From Actinocrispum wychmicini (GTDB lineage: Bacteria; Actinomycetota; Actinomycetes; Mycobacteriales; Pseudonocardiaceae): a DNA stretch of 64,000 bases. The notes beneath the pieces are model-generated. The model was not told the DNA's origin. It made no database searches and worked only from the letters and a program-made list of their open reading frames with translations. Below, one piece after another: positions 29,481-38,676 of the stretch (the stretch's first letter is position 1; every line of letters begins with the position of its first letter). The translations under genes and the position numbers were made by a program. The DNA lies in contig NZ_SLWS01000009.1 of NCBI RefSeq assembly GCF_004345645.1, positions 186,001 to 250,000 of the forward strand, written 5' to 3'.

Positions 29481-32400
29481 CGAGGACGATGTCGTCGCTG
29501 GTCACGGTGGGCGCCGTCGCGGTGGCGGTGGCCGCCAGCGACGCGATGGTCGAGTGGTGGAACAGGTCACGGGGCATCAGCCCGAGACCGGCCCGGCGAG
29601 CGCGGGACGCCACCCGGATCGCCACGATCGAGTCGCCACCCAGCCCGAAGAAGTCGTCGTCGACACCGATCCGGTCCACCCCAAGCACTTCCGCCCAGAT
29701 GTCCGCCAGCACGCGTTCGGTAGCCGTCTGTGGCGGCACGTGGCCCGACGTCGGTTCGGCCGCCGGTGCGGGCAAGGCCCGCCGGTCCACCTTGCCGTTG
29801 GGGTCCAGCGGCAGCTCGTCCAGGACGACCACGGCCGACGGCACCATGTACTCCGGCAGCACCACCGCGGTGTGTCGGTGCACGTCCGCGGGACTCAAAC
29901 TCCGGCCCGGAACTGCTACCGCGTAGGCCACCAACCGCTTCGAACCGGAGTGTTCCGTGCGGGCCTGCACCACGACCGAGGCGACGTCAGGATGCGTCGC
30001 CACCACGGATTCGACCTCACCCAGCTCGATCCGGAAGCCGCGGATCTTGACTTGGTCGTCGCTCCGGCCCACGAACTCGAGTACCCCGTCCGAGCGCCAC
30101 CGCACGGTGTCCCCGGTGCGGTACATCCGGTCACCGGGCGGCCCGAACGGGTCGGCCAGGAATCGCTCGGCGGTCAACCCCGGGCGGTTCAGGTACCCCC
30201 GAGCCAGGCCGGCACCCGCGAGGCACAGTTCCCCGGGCACTCCGACCGGCACGGGCCGCAGCGCCGAGTCGACAACGTAAGCGCGTATGTTGTCCAACGG
30301 TCGACCGATGGGAACCACGTCAGGAATCGTGTCGGCCATCGGGTACCTGGTCGCGAAGGTGGTCGTCTCCGTGGGGCCGTAGACGTCGACCGCCACCAGG
30401 CCTGGACACGCGTGCAGCACCTGCCGCAACGCAGCCGCCGGAACGATCTCCCCGCCGGTCCAGACCTCGCGCATACCGGCGAACGCATCGGGCGCTTCCT
30501 GGGCGATGGCCCGGAACAGGCCTGTTGTCAGGAACATGGCCGTCACGCCGTACTCGCGGATCATCCGGCGCAGGACATCGGCGTCCACGTCACCTGGCGG
30601 GGCCACGACAACCTGCCCGCCGGTCAGCAGCGGCATCCACATCTCGTACGTCGAAGCGTCGAACGCCGAGGGAGAGTGCAACAGGACGCGCTCGTGCGAC
30701 CGGAAACCCTGGTCGAAGGCCAGTGCGACGACGTCACGATGGCGGACCGCGACTCCCTTCGGCGTCCCGGTCGACCCGGACGTGTACATCACGTACGCCA
30801 GGTTGTCCGGATGGACGTCGACAGCGGGCGCCTCATCCAGTGGCTCGTCGATGTCCACGACCACAATCGGTCCACTGTGGATCTCGCAGGCCGTGTCCAC
30901 CCAGGCCCGATCCGTGACCAGCACCTGTGTTCCGGCGAGAATCAGCCGCATCCGATCGGCCGGCGCGCGACTGTCCACAGGAACGTACGCCCCGCCGGCT
31001 TTGACCACGGCGAGTTCGGCCACGACGAGCTCCACCGAACGGTCCATCAGCAGCCCCACCGGCTGCTCGGCCCGGACGCCCAACCGCGTCAACCGACAGG
31101 CCAGGCGGTTCGACTGGCCGTCCAGGTCCGCGTAGCTGAGTGACATCCCGTCGGCCGCGACGGCGGTGGCTTCGGGTGTCCGGCGCGCCTGCTCGGCGAA
31201 CAACTCCGGCAAGGTGCCCGACGGCGTTTCGCGCTTGGTGTCGTTCCAAGCGACCAGAATCTGGTCGCGTTCCTGGTCGTTCAGTGGCACGAGCTCACGC
31301 AGGCTTCGGTCCGGACGGGCGACGATCCCGGCCAGCAGCGTCCGCAGATGACCGGCCATACGCTCCACAGTGGACGTGTCGAACAGGGCCGGGTCGTAGC
31401 CGAACTCAATCGACAATCGCTGTCCCGGGCTGGCCACGACGGCGAGCGGGTAGTTCGTCGTTTCCACTGCGGTCAGGTCACGGACAGGCAGCTGTCGCGC
31501 GACAGCGACGGGGTAGTTCTCGAACACCAGGATGCTGTCGAACAACCCGGTCCCCGCCTGAAGGCGGGCCAGCGGCAGGTGTTCGAACCGCCGCGAGTCC
31601 GACTGGACGGCTTGCAGCCGCCGCAACCAGTCCACAATGGTCGACTCGTCGTCCACGGACACCCGCAACGGTACGGTGTTGATGAACACGCCGGTGATGG
31701 CGTCCACTCCGGACAAGTCAGCGGGCCGACCGGACACCGTCACGCCGAAACAGACATCCCGGTGGCCGCTGTAACGCGACAGCAGCAAGGCCCAAGCCCC
31801 TTGCAGAACCGTGTTCGTGGTCAGGCCGTTCTGCCTGGCCCACGTGCGGAGCTGTTCGACCTCCAGGTCGACTACGATCCGTTGGGACGAGCTTGCCGTG
31901 TGTGCCCGCGTCGGCGCGCGGTCGTAGAGCAGCGGGGTGGGAACCAGGTCGGCGAGCATCGCCCGCCAGTACTCCTCGGCTGCCTGGTCGTCCTGTGCGG
32001 CCAGCCATTCGACGTAGTCCCGGAAAGGACGGCGGTTCGGCGGCTCCTGTCTCGTGTATACAGCATACACATCGGCCAGGATCTGGAATACACTCCACCC
32101 GTCCAACAGCAGGTGGTGGAACGTCCACAGCAACTGCACGGCATCACCGGACAGCCGCGCCAGCGTGACCCGTGACAGCGGCGCGGTGGTGAGGTCGATC
32201 CCCCGGGCCCGGTCGGCGGCGAGCAACTGCCGAAGTTCGTCCTCTCTGGACAGCCCACTCCAGTCCAGGTACGCGACCGGCAGCGGCACGCTTTCGCATA
32301 CGACCTGGAGCGGCTCGTCAACGCCTTCCCAGATCACCTGGCTACGCAGCACGGGTGTCCGATCCACCACTTCCTGCCAGGCTCGGCCGAGCGCGGCGAG

Positions 32401-35400
32401 GTCGGCGACCCCGTCCAGGACGAACGCGACCTGCTCCAGGTACACGCCCTGATCGCCTTGGGACAGCCCGTGGAACACCATCCCGGCCTGCATCGGCGTG
32501 AGCGGATAGATGTCCGCCACCGACCGGCCGTCGCCCACCAGTCTGTCCACAGTGGTCTGGTCAAGCCGGGCGAGCGGGAAGTCCGAAGGAGTACGGCCAC
32601 CGACGCCGGGCTGACGGCAGTGTCGAATGATCGCGTGCAGGGCCGCGAGCATCTCGTCGGCCAGTCGTCGAACGGTGTCCGGGCGGTGTCTCTGGTCGGA
32701 GTAGAACCACGTGAACTCCAGGCAGTCGCCGTCCACCCGGCCGACCACTTCCAGCAGGTGTGGCCGCGTCGCCTCGGGGTCCGCGGTCAACTCCAAACCG
32801 CCGGATACCGCCTGGATCAGGCCGTCGCCGGACGGCCAGTCGAACTGCCCAAGATAGTTGAAGGCAACCGGTGGTTCGCCGGCGAGCGTCGATCCCGTCA
32901 GGTAGCGCAGGGCGCCGTAGCCGACGCCTTTGCGCGGCACCGCGTGCAGCTGTTCCTTGACCGACTTCAACACCACGTCCCAGTCCCCGTCCGGAACGTC
33001 CAGCACGACCGGGAACTTCGCGGTGAACCAGCCGACTGCGCGGGAGATGTCCACGCCGTCAAGGAGTTCTTCCCTGCCGTGACCTTCCACGTCGATCGGC
33101 ACTCGGCCGAGCGCCCGGCCCAGTGCGGCCAGGAGCACGTCGTTCACCTGCGTGCGGTAGACCCCGGGGACGTCCCGCAACAGTGCCGTGGTCTCGTCGC
33201 GGCCGAGCTGGACGGTGACCGAACGCGTTGAGGCCACCGTGTTGGGGCCGGCGCTGTCCTCGGGGAGCGTCGAATGGTCGTCCGGCCTGGTCGTCCAGTA
33301 GTCGAGCTCGTCGTCGAACCCGCCGGACCGGGCATGGTCGACCAACCGACGGGCCCAGTCCCGGAACGAGGTCGACTTGGAACCGAGAGCATTGCTCTCG
33401 CCTCGGGTCAGTTGCCGGTACGCCCGGTCGAGATCTTCCAGCAGGATCCGCCACGACACCCCGTCGACCACCAGGTGGTGCACGGACAACCGCAGGCGTT
33501 GGCCATCCCGGACCGCCTCGATCAACGGCCCGTGGCCCAACCCGTCGCCGTGTACCGCGTCTACCGGGTCGTTGTACTGTCGCCAACCGTCTTCAGTATG
33601 TTCGAACCGCATCCGCAAGGCATCGTGGTGCTCGACCACGGCCGCCAGAGCAGCGAGCAGGGTCGTCTCGTCGACGCCGTCGGCCAGGCCCACGACGATG
33701 GACTGGGTGAACCGCTCGGGCCGCACGGTCTGGGTCTCGAAGAACCAGTGCTGGATCGGGGTCAACGGCACCGGACCGCTGACAGGTCCCTGGTCAGTCG
33801 CCTGCGCCGCAGTCACATACGGGGCGAGCGACGCGATCGTCTGGTGTAGGAACACGTCCTTGGACGTCGTGTGCAGGCCGGCCCGGCGGGCTCTGGCCAC
33901 CATCTGCAGGCAGACGATGGAGTCCCCGCCCAGCGCGAAGAAGTTGTCCTCGATTCCAACCTCGGTATCGAGCACCTCGCCCCAGATCCGGACCAGTGTC
34001 CGTTCGAGGTCCGTCCTGGCCGGTACATGGTAGACAGTATTCACCTCGGGCGCCGGCAAGGCGCTCACGTCGATCTTTCCGTTGGGGCTCAACGGCAACG
34101 CGTCGACCGCGACGAACCGAGAAGGCACCATGTAGTCGGGCAACGTCCGCGCGACGAAGTTATGCAATGCACTTGTGTCTACAGTATATGGTAGAATGTA
34201 CGCCACGAGACCGCTTCCACGAGCGACCACCACGGCTTGTGTGACGTCGTGGTGCCGGAGCAGCGTCGCTTCGACCTCGCCGGGTTCGACCCGGAAGCCG
34301 CGGATCTTCACCTGGTCGTCGGCCCGGCCGACAAAGACCAACTCCCCCGCGGCGGTCCAGCGCACCACGTCACCTGTGCGGTACATCCGTTCCCCGGCCG
34401 GCCCGAACGGGTCGGCCACGAACCGTTCGGCGGTCAACCCAGGCCGGTTCAGGTAACCACGGGCCACCCCAGCCCCCGCGATGAACAACTCGCCGGCCAC
34501 CCCCACCGGGACCGGCTGCAGGCACCCGTCCACCACATAGACCCGCACACCGCTCAGTGGACGTCCGATCGGGACGACATCGGGTACATCGGCGGGCGCG
34601 GACATAGCGTGTCGGGTGGCGAACGTGGTGGTCTCCGTCGGGCCGTAGCCGTCGACCACGACCACGCCGGGGCACGCCGCAAGCACCCGCCGGACCGCGC
34701 CGGCCGGCACAGCCTCCCCGCCAGTCCATATTTCGCGCAACCCGGCCAGGCTCTCAGGCGATTCTCCCGCGATCATCCGGAACAGCCCGGCGGTCAACCA
34801 CAATCCGGTCAGGCCGTGGTCGACGACCATCCGCCGGACCACGTCGGCGTCCACGTCACCAGGCGGAGCCACGATCACCTGGCCGCCGTTCAGGAGCGGA
34901 ACCCACAACTCGTACGTCGACGCGTCGAACGCCTGCGGCGAGTGGAACAGCACCCGTTCGTGCCCACCGTCACGGAAGACAGGATCCAACGCCAACGCGG
35001 CGACATCGCGATGGCTGACCGCCACGGCCTTCGGCACACCGGTCGACCCCGACGTGAACATGACGTACGCGAGGGCGTCCGGACGCACGCCAAGCCTGAC
35101 AGGTTCCTCCTGTGTCGTCGAATCCACGACAACGCAATGACCACCGTGGACCATGCGGGCGATTGGTTCGAGCGAGAGGTCGGTCAACAGCACCGACACG
35201 CCCGCATCCACCAGCAGCATCCGGAGGCGTTCGGGCGGCATCCGGACATCCAGGGGGACGTAAGCCCCGCCCGCCTTCACCACAGCCAGTTCCGCGACGA
35301 CGAGGTCGGCCGACCGTTCCATCAGAACACCGACAGTCCACTCAGTACAGACGCCGACCTGGATCAGTCGCTGGGCCAAGCTGTTGGTACGGGCGTCCAG

Positions 35401-38400
35401 CTCCGCGTAACTCATGGACGAGTCGCCGAAGACCACGGCCGTCGCCCGCGGTGTCCGACGCACCTGCTCGGTGAACAAGTCCGGCAGCGCCTTGTCCGGC
35501 ACGTTGGACGCGGTGCCGTTCCACTCCGTCAGCACCTGCCGCCGCTCCGGCTCGGTCAACAGCGGAAGCCCGCCCACGACCTGGTCCGGATCCGCCGCGA
35601 TGCTGGCCAGCAGCACCTCCAGGTGCTCCCCCAGCCGCTCGATCGTGGTCCGCTCGAACAGGTCGGTGTTGTACTCGAACGACACGGTGAACGAGTCGTC
35701 GTACGGCCAGAACTCCACGAGTAGGTCGAACCGCGCGGCCAGGCGAGGCACGTCGTACTCGTCGATCCGCAGTCCTTCGACGACACGCGGAGCGACCAGG
35801 GCGTTCTGCATCACCACCACGGCCTGGACCAGCGGTGCCCGGCTGGGGTCGCGGTCGAGTCGCAGGGCGTCGACCACCCGGTCGAACGGCACCTCGTCGT
35901 TGGCGAACGCCTCCAGGACCGTTTCCCGCACCCGGGCGAGGAAATCCGGGAAGCGCAACGCCGGGTCCACCTGTGACCGCAGGACCAAGGTGTTGACGAA
36001 GAACCCGGCGACAGACTCCAGATCGTGGTGACCGCGGCCGGAGGTGACTGTGCCGAGCGCGATGTCACGTTGGTCGGCGTACCGGGACAGCAGTAGCTTC
36101 ACCGCGGCCGTCAACGTCATGAACGGAGTAGCACCGTTGGCCTGTCCCACCTTCGCCAGCTCAGCGACCACTGTGGACGGTAGCTGACGGCGGTGAACGG
36201 CGCCCGACGAGGTACGTACCGGTGGCCGGGGCCGGTCGGTCGGCATTTCCAGCGGAACCAGGCCCGCCAGGCACTCAGTCCAGTACTCCAGTTGTTCGCC
36301 CACCGCACGGTTTCGCTCCCACAAAGCGAAATCCGCATACTGGACAGGTGGAAGCGGCAACTGTGGTTCCTCGCCGCTCAGTGCGGCCGTGTACAGGGTG
36401 ATCAACTCGTCGACCAGTATCTGGACCGACCAGCCGTCGGTGATGATGTGGTGCTGGCTGACCACCAGGACATGCTCGGTCTCGGCCAGCCTGACCAGGG
36501 TCGCCCGGACCAACGGGCCGTGTTCGAGGTCGAACGGAGTGGCCGCGTCCGCACGTGCCGCCTCGTCCAAAGCTCGATCCTTGTCGGACAGATGAGAGAC
36601 GTCGACCACCCGGAGAGGCAGCGAGCCCGTCGCGTGGATCACCTGCGTTCCCTGGCCGTCCACCGACTCGAACGTAGTGCGCAGCGATTCGTGCCGGGCG
36701 ACCAGGGTGTTCAGTGCGGTCCCCAGTGCGCTCAGGTTCAGTTCCCCGGACATCCGGATGCCCACCCCGGTGTGGAACTCGATCCCGCCGGGCGCGAAGT
36801 CGTCCAGGAACCACAGTCGCCGCTGGGCGAACGACATCGGGACGACGTTTCCCCGCGCGGTAACCGGGATCCGGTCGGCGTTCCCACCGGTCGGCTCCGG
36901 TAGGAGTGCAGCCAGCCCGGCCACAGTCCCAGTGTCGAACACCGCGCGCACCGACAGATCCGTACCGAACAACGCACGGATCCGTGAAACGATCCGGATC
37001 CCGACGATCGAGTCGCCACCCAGTTCGACGAAGTCGTCCGCCACACCGACCCGGTCGACGCCGAGCACGTCGGCCCAGATCTGCGCGACCAGCCGCTCGG
37101 ACTCGGTGCGTGGCGCCACGGAATGCCCGTTCGACAGCTGCGTCCAGTCCGGTTCGGGCAACGCCCGCTGGTCCAGCTTTCCGTTACGGTCCAAGGGAAG
37201 CGTGGCCAGTTCACCGAACGCGGACGGCACCATGTAGTCCGGCAGCGACTGGCCCAGCCGCGCCCGCAGCTCGCCGGGCTTCGGCATCGGGTCGCCGTCC
37301 GCCGGCACCACGTAAGCCACCAGCCGCTTGCGGCCACTCGGGTCCTCGCGGGCGACGACGGCGGCATGGGTGACCTTCGGATGCGTCGCCAGCGTCGCCT
37401 CGATCTCGCTCGGCTCGACCCGGAAACCCCGGATCTTCACCTGGTTGTCCGCCCGGCCACTGAACTGCAGGTCGCCGTCCGCGGTCCACCGCACCAGGTC
37501 GCCGGTGCGGTACATCCGAGAGCCCGGCGGCCCCGACGGATCGGCCAGAAACCGCTCGGCCGTCATGCCCGGCCGGTTCAGATATCCCCTGGCCACGCCC
37601 GCGCCCGCGATGTACAGCTCACCGTCGGCACCCGTGGGCACCGGTCGCAGGTCGTGGTCGAAGACGTACGCCCGGGTGCCGTCCAGCGGCTTGCCGATCG
37701 GCAGCACGTCCGGCACCTGCTCAACCGACGGCATGGGATGGCAGGTCGCGAACGTAGTGGTCTCGGTCGGTCCGTACACGTCCACCGCCACCAGCCCCGG
37801 GCAGGCGTTCATCACCCGGCGGACGGCGGCGGCGGGCACGACCTCACCACCGGTCCATAACTCGTGCGCCCCACCGAATGACTCCGGTGCCTCCTCGGCG
37901 ATCAGCCGGAACAGCCCTGTGGTCAGGAAAACCGCTGTCACGCCGTGGTCGCGGATGACCCGGCGCAGCACGTCGGCGCCCAGGTGACCGGGCGGGGCGA
38001 TGACGACCTGGCCACCGCTCAGCAGCGGAACCCACAGCTCGTAGGTCGACGCGTCGAACGCCAACGGAGAATGCAGCAACACCCGCTCGTGCGCGCCGCT
38101 GCGGAATCGACGGTCGCACACCAGGGCCACGACGTCCTTGTGCCGGGCGGCGACACCTTTCGGTATGCCAGTCGAGCCCGACGTGTACATAACGTATGCC
38201 AACTGGTCTGGATAGGTGTGAACGTCCGGCGCCGCCGGCGGCTCGGGCGGAAGCGCCACACCGTCCACAGTGACCGTCACCCCGCCGTGGATCGCCTCGG
38301 CCGCCGTGCGCCACGCCTGGTCCGTCAGCAGCACCGCCACTTCGGCCTCGGCCAGCACCATCCACATCCGCTCGGCGGGCGCGCGCACGTCGAGCGGAAC

Positions 38401-38676
38401 GTACGCCGCGCCCGCCTTGAGGCAGGCGAGCTCGGCCACGACGGCATCGGTCGACCGGTCCATCAGCACGCCCACCCGGTCCTCGGCACGGACACCGAGC
38501 CGGACCAGGTGATGGGCCACCTGGTTGGCCTGCGCTTCCAGCTGTGCGTACGTCAGCACCACGTCGTCGGAGATCACTGCCGGCGCCGCCGGCGTTCGCC
38601 GTGCCTGTTCGCGGAACAACACCGCGACCGTGTCGGCCGTGCTCGGCGCGAATGAGTTCCCACCGTCAGACACCAT
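26335..38676 (-). CDS. Nonribosomal peptide synthetase A, four modules, initiation end
   Basis: This 4113-residue protein has domain order A-PCP / C-A-PCP-E / C-A-PCP / C-A-PCP (modules 1-4). It begins directly with an adenylation domain (FREQARRTPAAPAV), so module 1 is a loading module without a starter C domain and the peptide should carry a free amine. Pocket residues read DAYFWGVTFK for A1, A3 and A4 and DAYWWGGTFK for A2; the latter is a classical valine code, the former belongs to the branched aliphatic (Ile/Val) group. C2, C3 and C4 keep HHIITDG, HHLLLDG and HHLLLDG; E2 keeps HHLVVDGVSWRIL. The ATG at 38676 is preferred over upstream codons because it follows GAAAGG and opens a normal A-domain leader. 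It overlaps the last 11 nt of the cyclase gene. The C-terminal helix LVEQKVLLEIEQVAFG may dock to NRPS-B. Confidence 0.97.
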   Translation of the reverse strand: MVSDGGNSFAPSTADTVAVLFREQARRTPAAPAVISDDVVLTYAQLEAQANQVAHHLVRLGVRAEDRVGVLMDRSTDAVVAELACLKAGAAYVPLDVRAPAERMWMVLAEAEVAVLLTDQAWRTAAEAIHGGVTVTVDGVALPPEPPAAPDVHTYPDQLAYVMYTSGSTGIPKGVAARHKDVVALVCDRRFRSGAHERVLLHSPLAFDASTYELWVPLLSGGQVVIAPPGHLGADVLRRVIRDHGVTAVFLTTGLFRLIAEEAPESFGGAHELWTGGEVVPAAAVRRVMNACPGLVAVDVYGPTETTTFATCHPMPSVEQVPDVLPIGKPLDGTRAYVFDHDLRPVPTGADGELYIAGAGVARGYLNRPGMTAERFLADPSGPPGSRMYRTGDLVRWTADGDLQFSGRADNQVKIRGFRVEPSEIEATLATHPKVTHAAVVAREDPSGRKRLVAYVVPADGDPMPKPGELRARLGQSLPDYMVPSAFGELATLPLDRNGKLDQRALPEPDWTQLSNGHSVAPRTESERLVAQIWADVLGVDRVGVADDFVELGGDSIVGIRIVSRIRALFGTDLSVRAVFDTGTVAGLAALLPEPTGGNADRIPVTARGNVVPMSFAQRRLWFLDDFAPGGIEFHTGVGIRMSGELNLSALGTALNTLVARHESLRTTFESVDGQGTQVIHATGSLPLRVVDVSHLSDKDRALDEAARADAATPFDLEHGPLVRATLVRLAETEHVLVVSQHHIITDGWSVQILVDELITLYTAALSGEEPQLPLPPVQYADFALWERNRAVGEQLEYWTECLAGLVPLEMPTDRPRPPVRTSSGAVHRRQLPSTVVAELAKVGQANGATPFMTLTAAVKLLLSRYADQRDIALGTVTSGRGHHDLESVAGFFVNTLVLRSQVDPALRFPDFLARVRETVLEAFANDEVPFDRVVDALRLDRDPSRAPLVQAVVVMQNALVAPRVVEGLRIDEYDVPRLAARFDLLVEFWPYDDSFTVSFEYNTDLFERTTIERLGEHLEVLLASIAADPDQVVGGLPLLTEPERRQVLTEWNGTASNVPDKALPDLFTEQVRRTPRATAVVFGDSSMSYAELDARTNSLAQRLIQVGVCTEWTVGVLMERSADLVVAELAVVKAGGAYVPLDVRMPPERLRMLLVDAGVSVLLTDLSLEPIARMVHGGHCVVVDSTTQEEPVRLGVRPDALAYVMFTSGSTGVPKAVAVSHRDVAALALDPVFRDGGHERVLFHSPQAFDASTYELWVPLLNGGQVIVAPPGDVDADVVRRMVVDHGLTGLWLTAGLFRMIAGESPESLAGLREIWTGGEAVPAGAVRRVLAACPGVVVVDGYGPTETTTFATRHAMSAPADVPDVVPIGRPLSGVRVYVVDGCLQPVPVGVAGELFIAGAGVARGYLNRPGLTAERFVADPFGPAGERMYRTGDVVRWTAAGELVFVGRADDQVKIRGFRVEPGEVEATLLRHHDVTQAVVVARGSGLVAYILPYTVDTSALHNFVARTLPDYMVPSRFVAVDALPLSPNGKIDVSALPAPEVNTVYHVPARTDLERTLVRIWGEVLDTEVGIEDNFFALGGDSIVCLQMVARARRAGLHTTSKDVFLHQTIASLAPYVTAAQATDQGPVSGPVPLTPIQHWFFETQTVRPERFTQSIVVGLADGVDETTLLAALAAVVEHHDALRMRFEHTEDGWRQYNDPVDAVHGDGLGHGPLIEAVRDGQRLRLSVHHLVVDGVSWRILLEDLDRAYRQLTRGESNALGSKSTSFRDWARRLVDHARSGGFDDELDYWTTRPDDHSTLPEDSAGPNTVASTRSVTVQLGRDETTALLRDVPGVYRTQVNDVLLAALGRALGRVPIDVEGHGREELLDGVDISRAVGWFTAKFPVVLDVPDGDWDVVLKSVKEQLHAVPRKGVGYGALRYLTGSTLAGEPPVAFNYLGQFDWPSGDGLIQAVSGGLELTADPEATRPHLLEVVGRVDGDCLEFTWFYSDQRHRPDTVRRLADEMLAALHAIIRHCRQPGVGGRTPSDFPLARLDQTTVDRLVGDGRSVADIYPLTPMQAGMVFHGLSQGDQGVYLEQVAFVLDGVADLAALGRAWQEVVDRTPVLRSQVIWEGVDEPLQVVCESVPLPVAYLDWSGLSREDELRQLLAADRARGIDLTTAPLSRVTLARLSGDAVQLLWTFHHLLLDGWSVFQILADVYAVYTRQEPPNRRPFRDYVEWLAAQDDQAAEEYWRAMLADLVPTPLLYDRAPTRAHTASSSQRIVVDLEVEQLRTWARQNGLTTNTVLQGAWALLLSRYSGHRDVCFGVTVSGRPADLSGVDAITGVFINTVPLRVSVDDESTIVDWLRRLQAVQSDSRRFEHLPLARLQAGTGLFDSILVFENYPVAVARQLPVRDLTAVETTNYPLAVVASPGQRLSIEFGYDPALFDTSTVERMAGHLRTLLAGIVARPDRSLRELVPLNDQERDQILVAWNDTKRETPSGTLPELFAEQARRTPEATAVAADGMSLSYADLDGQSNRLACRLTRLGVRAEQPVGLLMDRSVELVVAELAVVKAGGAYVPVDSRAPADRMRLILAGTQVLVTDRAWVDTACEIHSGPIVVVDIDEPLDEAPAVDVHPDNLAYVMYTSGSTGTPKGVAVRHRDVVALAFDQGFRSHERVLLHSPSAFDASTYEMWMPLLTGGQVVVAPPGDVDADVLRRMIREYGVTAMFLTTGLFRAIAQEAPDAFAGMREVWTGGEIVPAAALRQVLHACPGLVAVDVYGPTETTTFATRYPMADTIPDVVPIGRPLDNIRAYVVDSALRPVPVGVPGELCLAGAGLARGYLNRPGLTAERFLADPFGPPGDRMYRTGDTVRWRSDGVLEFVGRSDDQVKIRGFRIELGEVESVVATHPDVASVVVQARTEHSGSKRLVAYAVAVPGRSLSPADVHRHTAVVLPEYMVPSAVVVLDELPLDPNGKVDRRALPAPAAEPTSGHVPPQTATERVLADIWAEVLGVDRIGVDDDFFGLGGDSIVAIRVASRARRAGLGLMPRDLFHHSTIASLAATATATAPTVTSDDIVLVDQTIVDRLSSAEDVYPLTPMQAGMVFHALSQGDQGVYHEQVTFVLDGVPDLGTFGAAWQYVVDRTPVLRSRVVWESAPLQAVERQATLPIRELDWTGLAESRRRAELDTLLETDRANALDLTTAPLARLVLARLSANEVRVIWTFHHLLLDGWSVFQVLSDVFAAHSALAAGRQPDLPARRPFRDYLAWLAGRDERDAEQYWRSVLAGMDSPTPLPYDRQPEPSHAARSAAWLTVKVASDRLDEVARRHGLTMNTILQGAWALVLSLHSGRRDVCFGSTVSGRPVELSGVDDITGIFINTLPVRTEVDSAATVSEWLRALQTAQAEARRYDFLPLTKLQALSDVPAGAGLFDSIVVFEKFPIDDESARTYGLTLRDLAAAGMPNYPLSIAASPGDRLSVDIGYDPTLFDESTIQQLVGHLVRALDLIGEHPTVPLARIDLVSDVELHQVLRAWNDTDTDLPLGTVPEMFARQVRRTPDATAVVSDEEKLTYAELDARANQLAHRLVRLGVTVEQPVGMLMDRSVAVAVAELAVAKSGGTYVPLDVRAPLERLRQLTADVSVILTDQAWQRMGSLIHSGPIVVVDTDSTDNESAEPPGITVHPDNVAYIVYTSGSTGAPKGVAARHRDVVALAFDRSFQAHERVMLHSPLAFDASTYELWMPLLTGGQVVVAPPGDVDADLVRRMIRERGVTAIFLTTGLFRAVAQAAPDSFAGAREVWTGGEMVPAAALRQVLSACPGLVVVDVYGPTETTTFATTFPMVDAVPDVVPIGRPLDNMRTYVLDAALRPVPRGVTGELFIAGAGLARGYVGSPGLTAARFVANPFGEGRMYRTGDLVRWRSDGALEILGRIDDQVKIRGFRIEPSEIEAVLEDHTDVRAASVLAREDKPGHKRLVAYVVPVDKALVADELRAWVTRWLPDYMVPAAFVTIDEVPLNANGKVDRNALPDPDAGYDAEYVAPRTDTERALAGIWAEVLELEQVGAEDNFFALGGDSVRSLLVASQAKAAFDVVISPREVLTRQTVAALADLVEQKVLLEIEQVAFGAQGER
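29480..32540 (-). other. NRPS module 3: C-A-PCP (Ile/Val predicted)
   Basis: C3 follows the E2 domain and has the VADIYPLTPMQAGM opening expected of a D-accepting condensation domain. A3 has code DAYFWGVTFK, identical to A1 and A4. PCP3 carries LGGDS near residue 3013. No E domain is present before module 4. Confidence 0.85.
32540..36870 (-). other. NRPS module 2: C-A-PCP-E (D-Val predicted)
   Basis: C2 starts near residue 615 (MSFAQRRLWFLDD), A2 near 1065 with code DAYWWGGTFK, PCP2 near 1580, and E2 runs from about 1635 to 2025. E2 keeps HHLVVDG and EGHGREE but is about seven residues shorter than the other three E domains before EGHGR. The residue added should be D-valine. Confidence 0.85.
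36870..38676 (-). other. NRPS module 1: A-PCP (loading, Ile/Val predicted)
   Basis: A1 spans about residues 15-520 with A3 motif YTSGSTGIPKG and A10 motif NGKLDQR intact; PCP1 carries LGGDS near residue 555. The pocket code read by eye is DAYFWGVTFK. With no C domain in front, this module starts the chain. Boundaries are approximate. Confidence 0.85.

Noticed and set aside
26335..32540. Dual condensation/epimerisation function for C3 or C4
   Set aside because: They have the ordinary HHLLLDG motif without the extended N-terminal histidine motif of dual domains.
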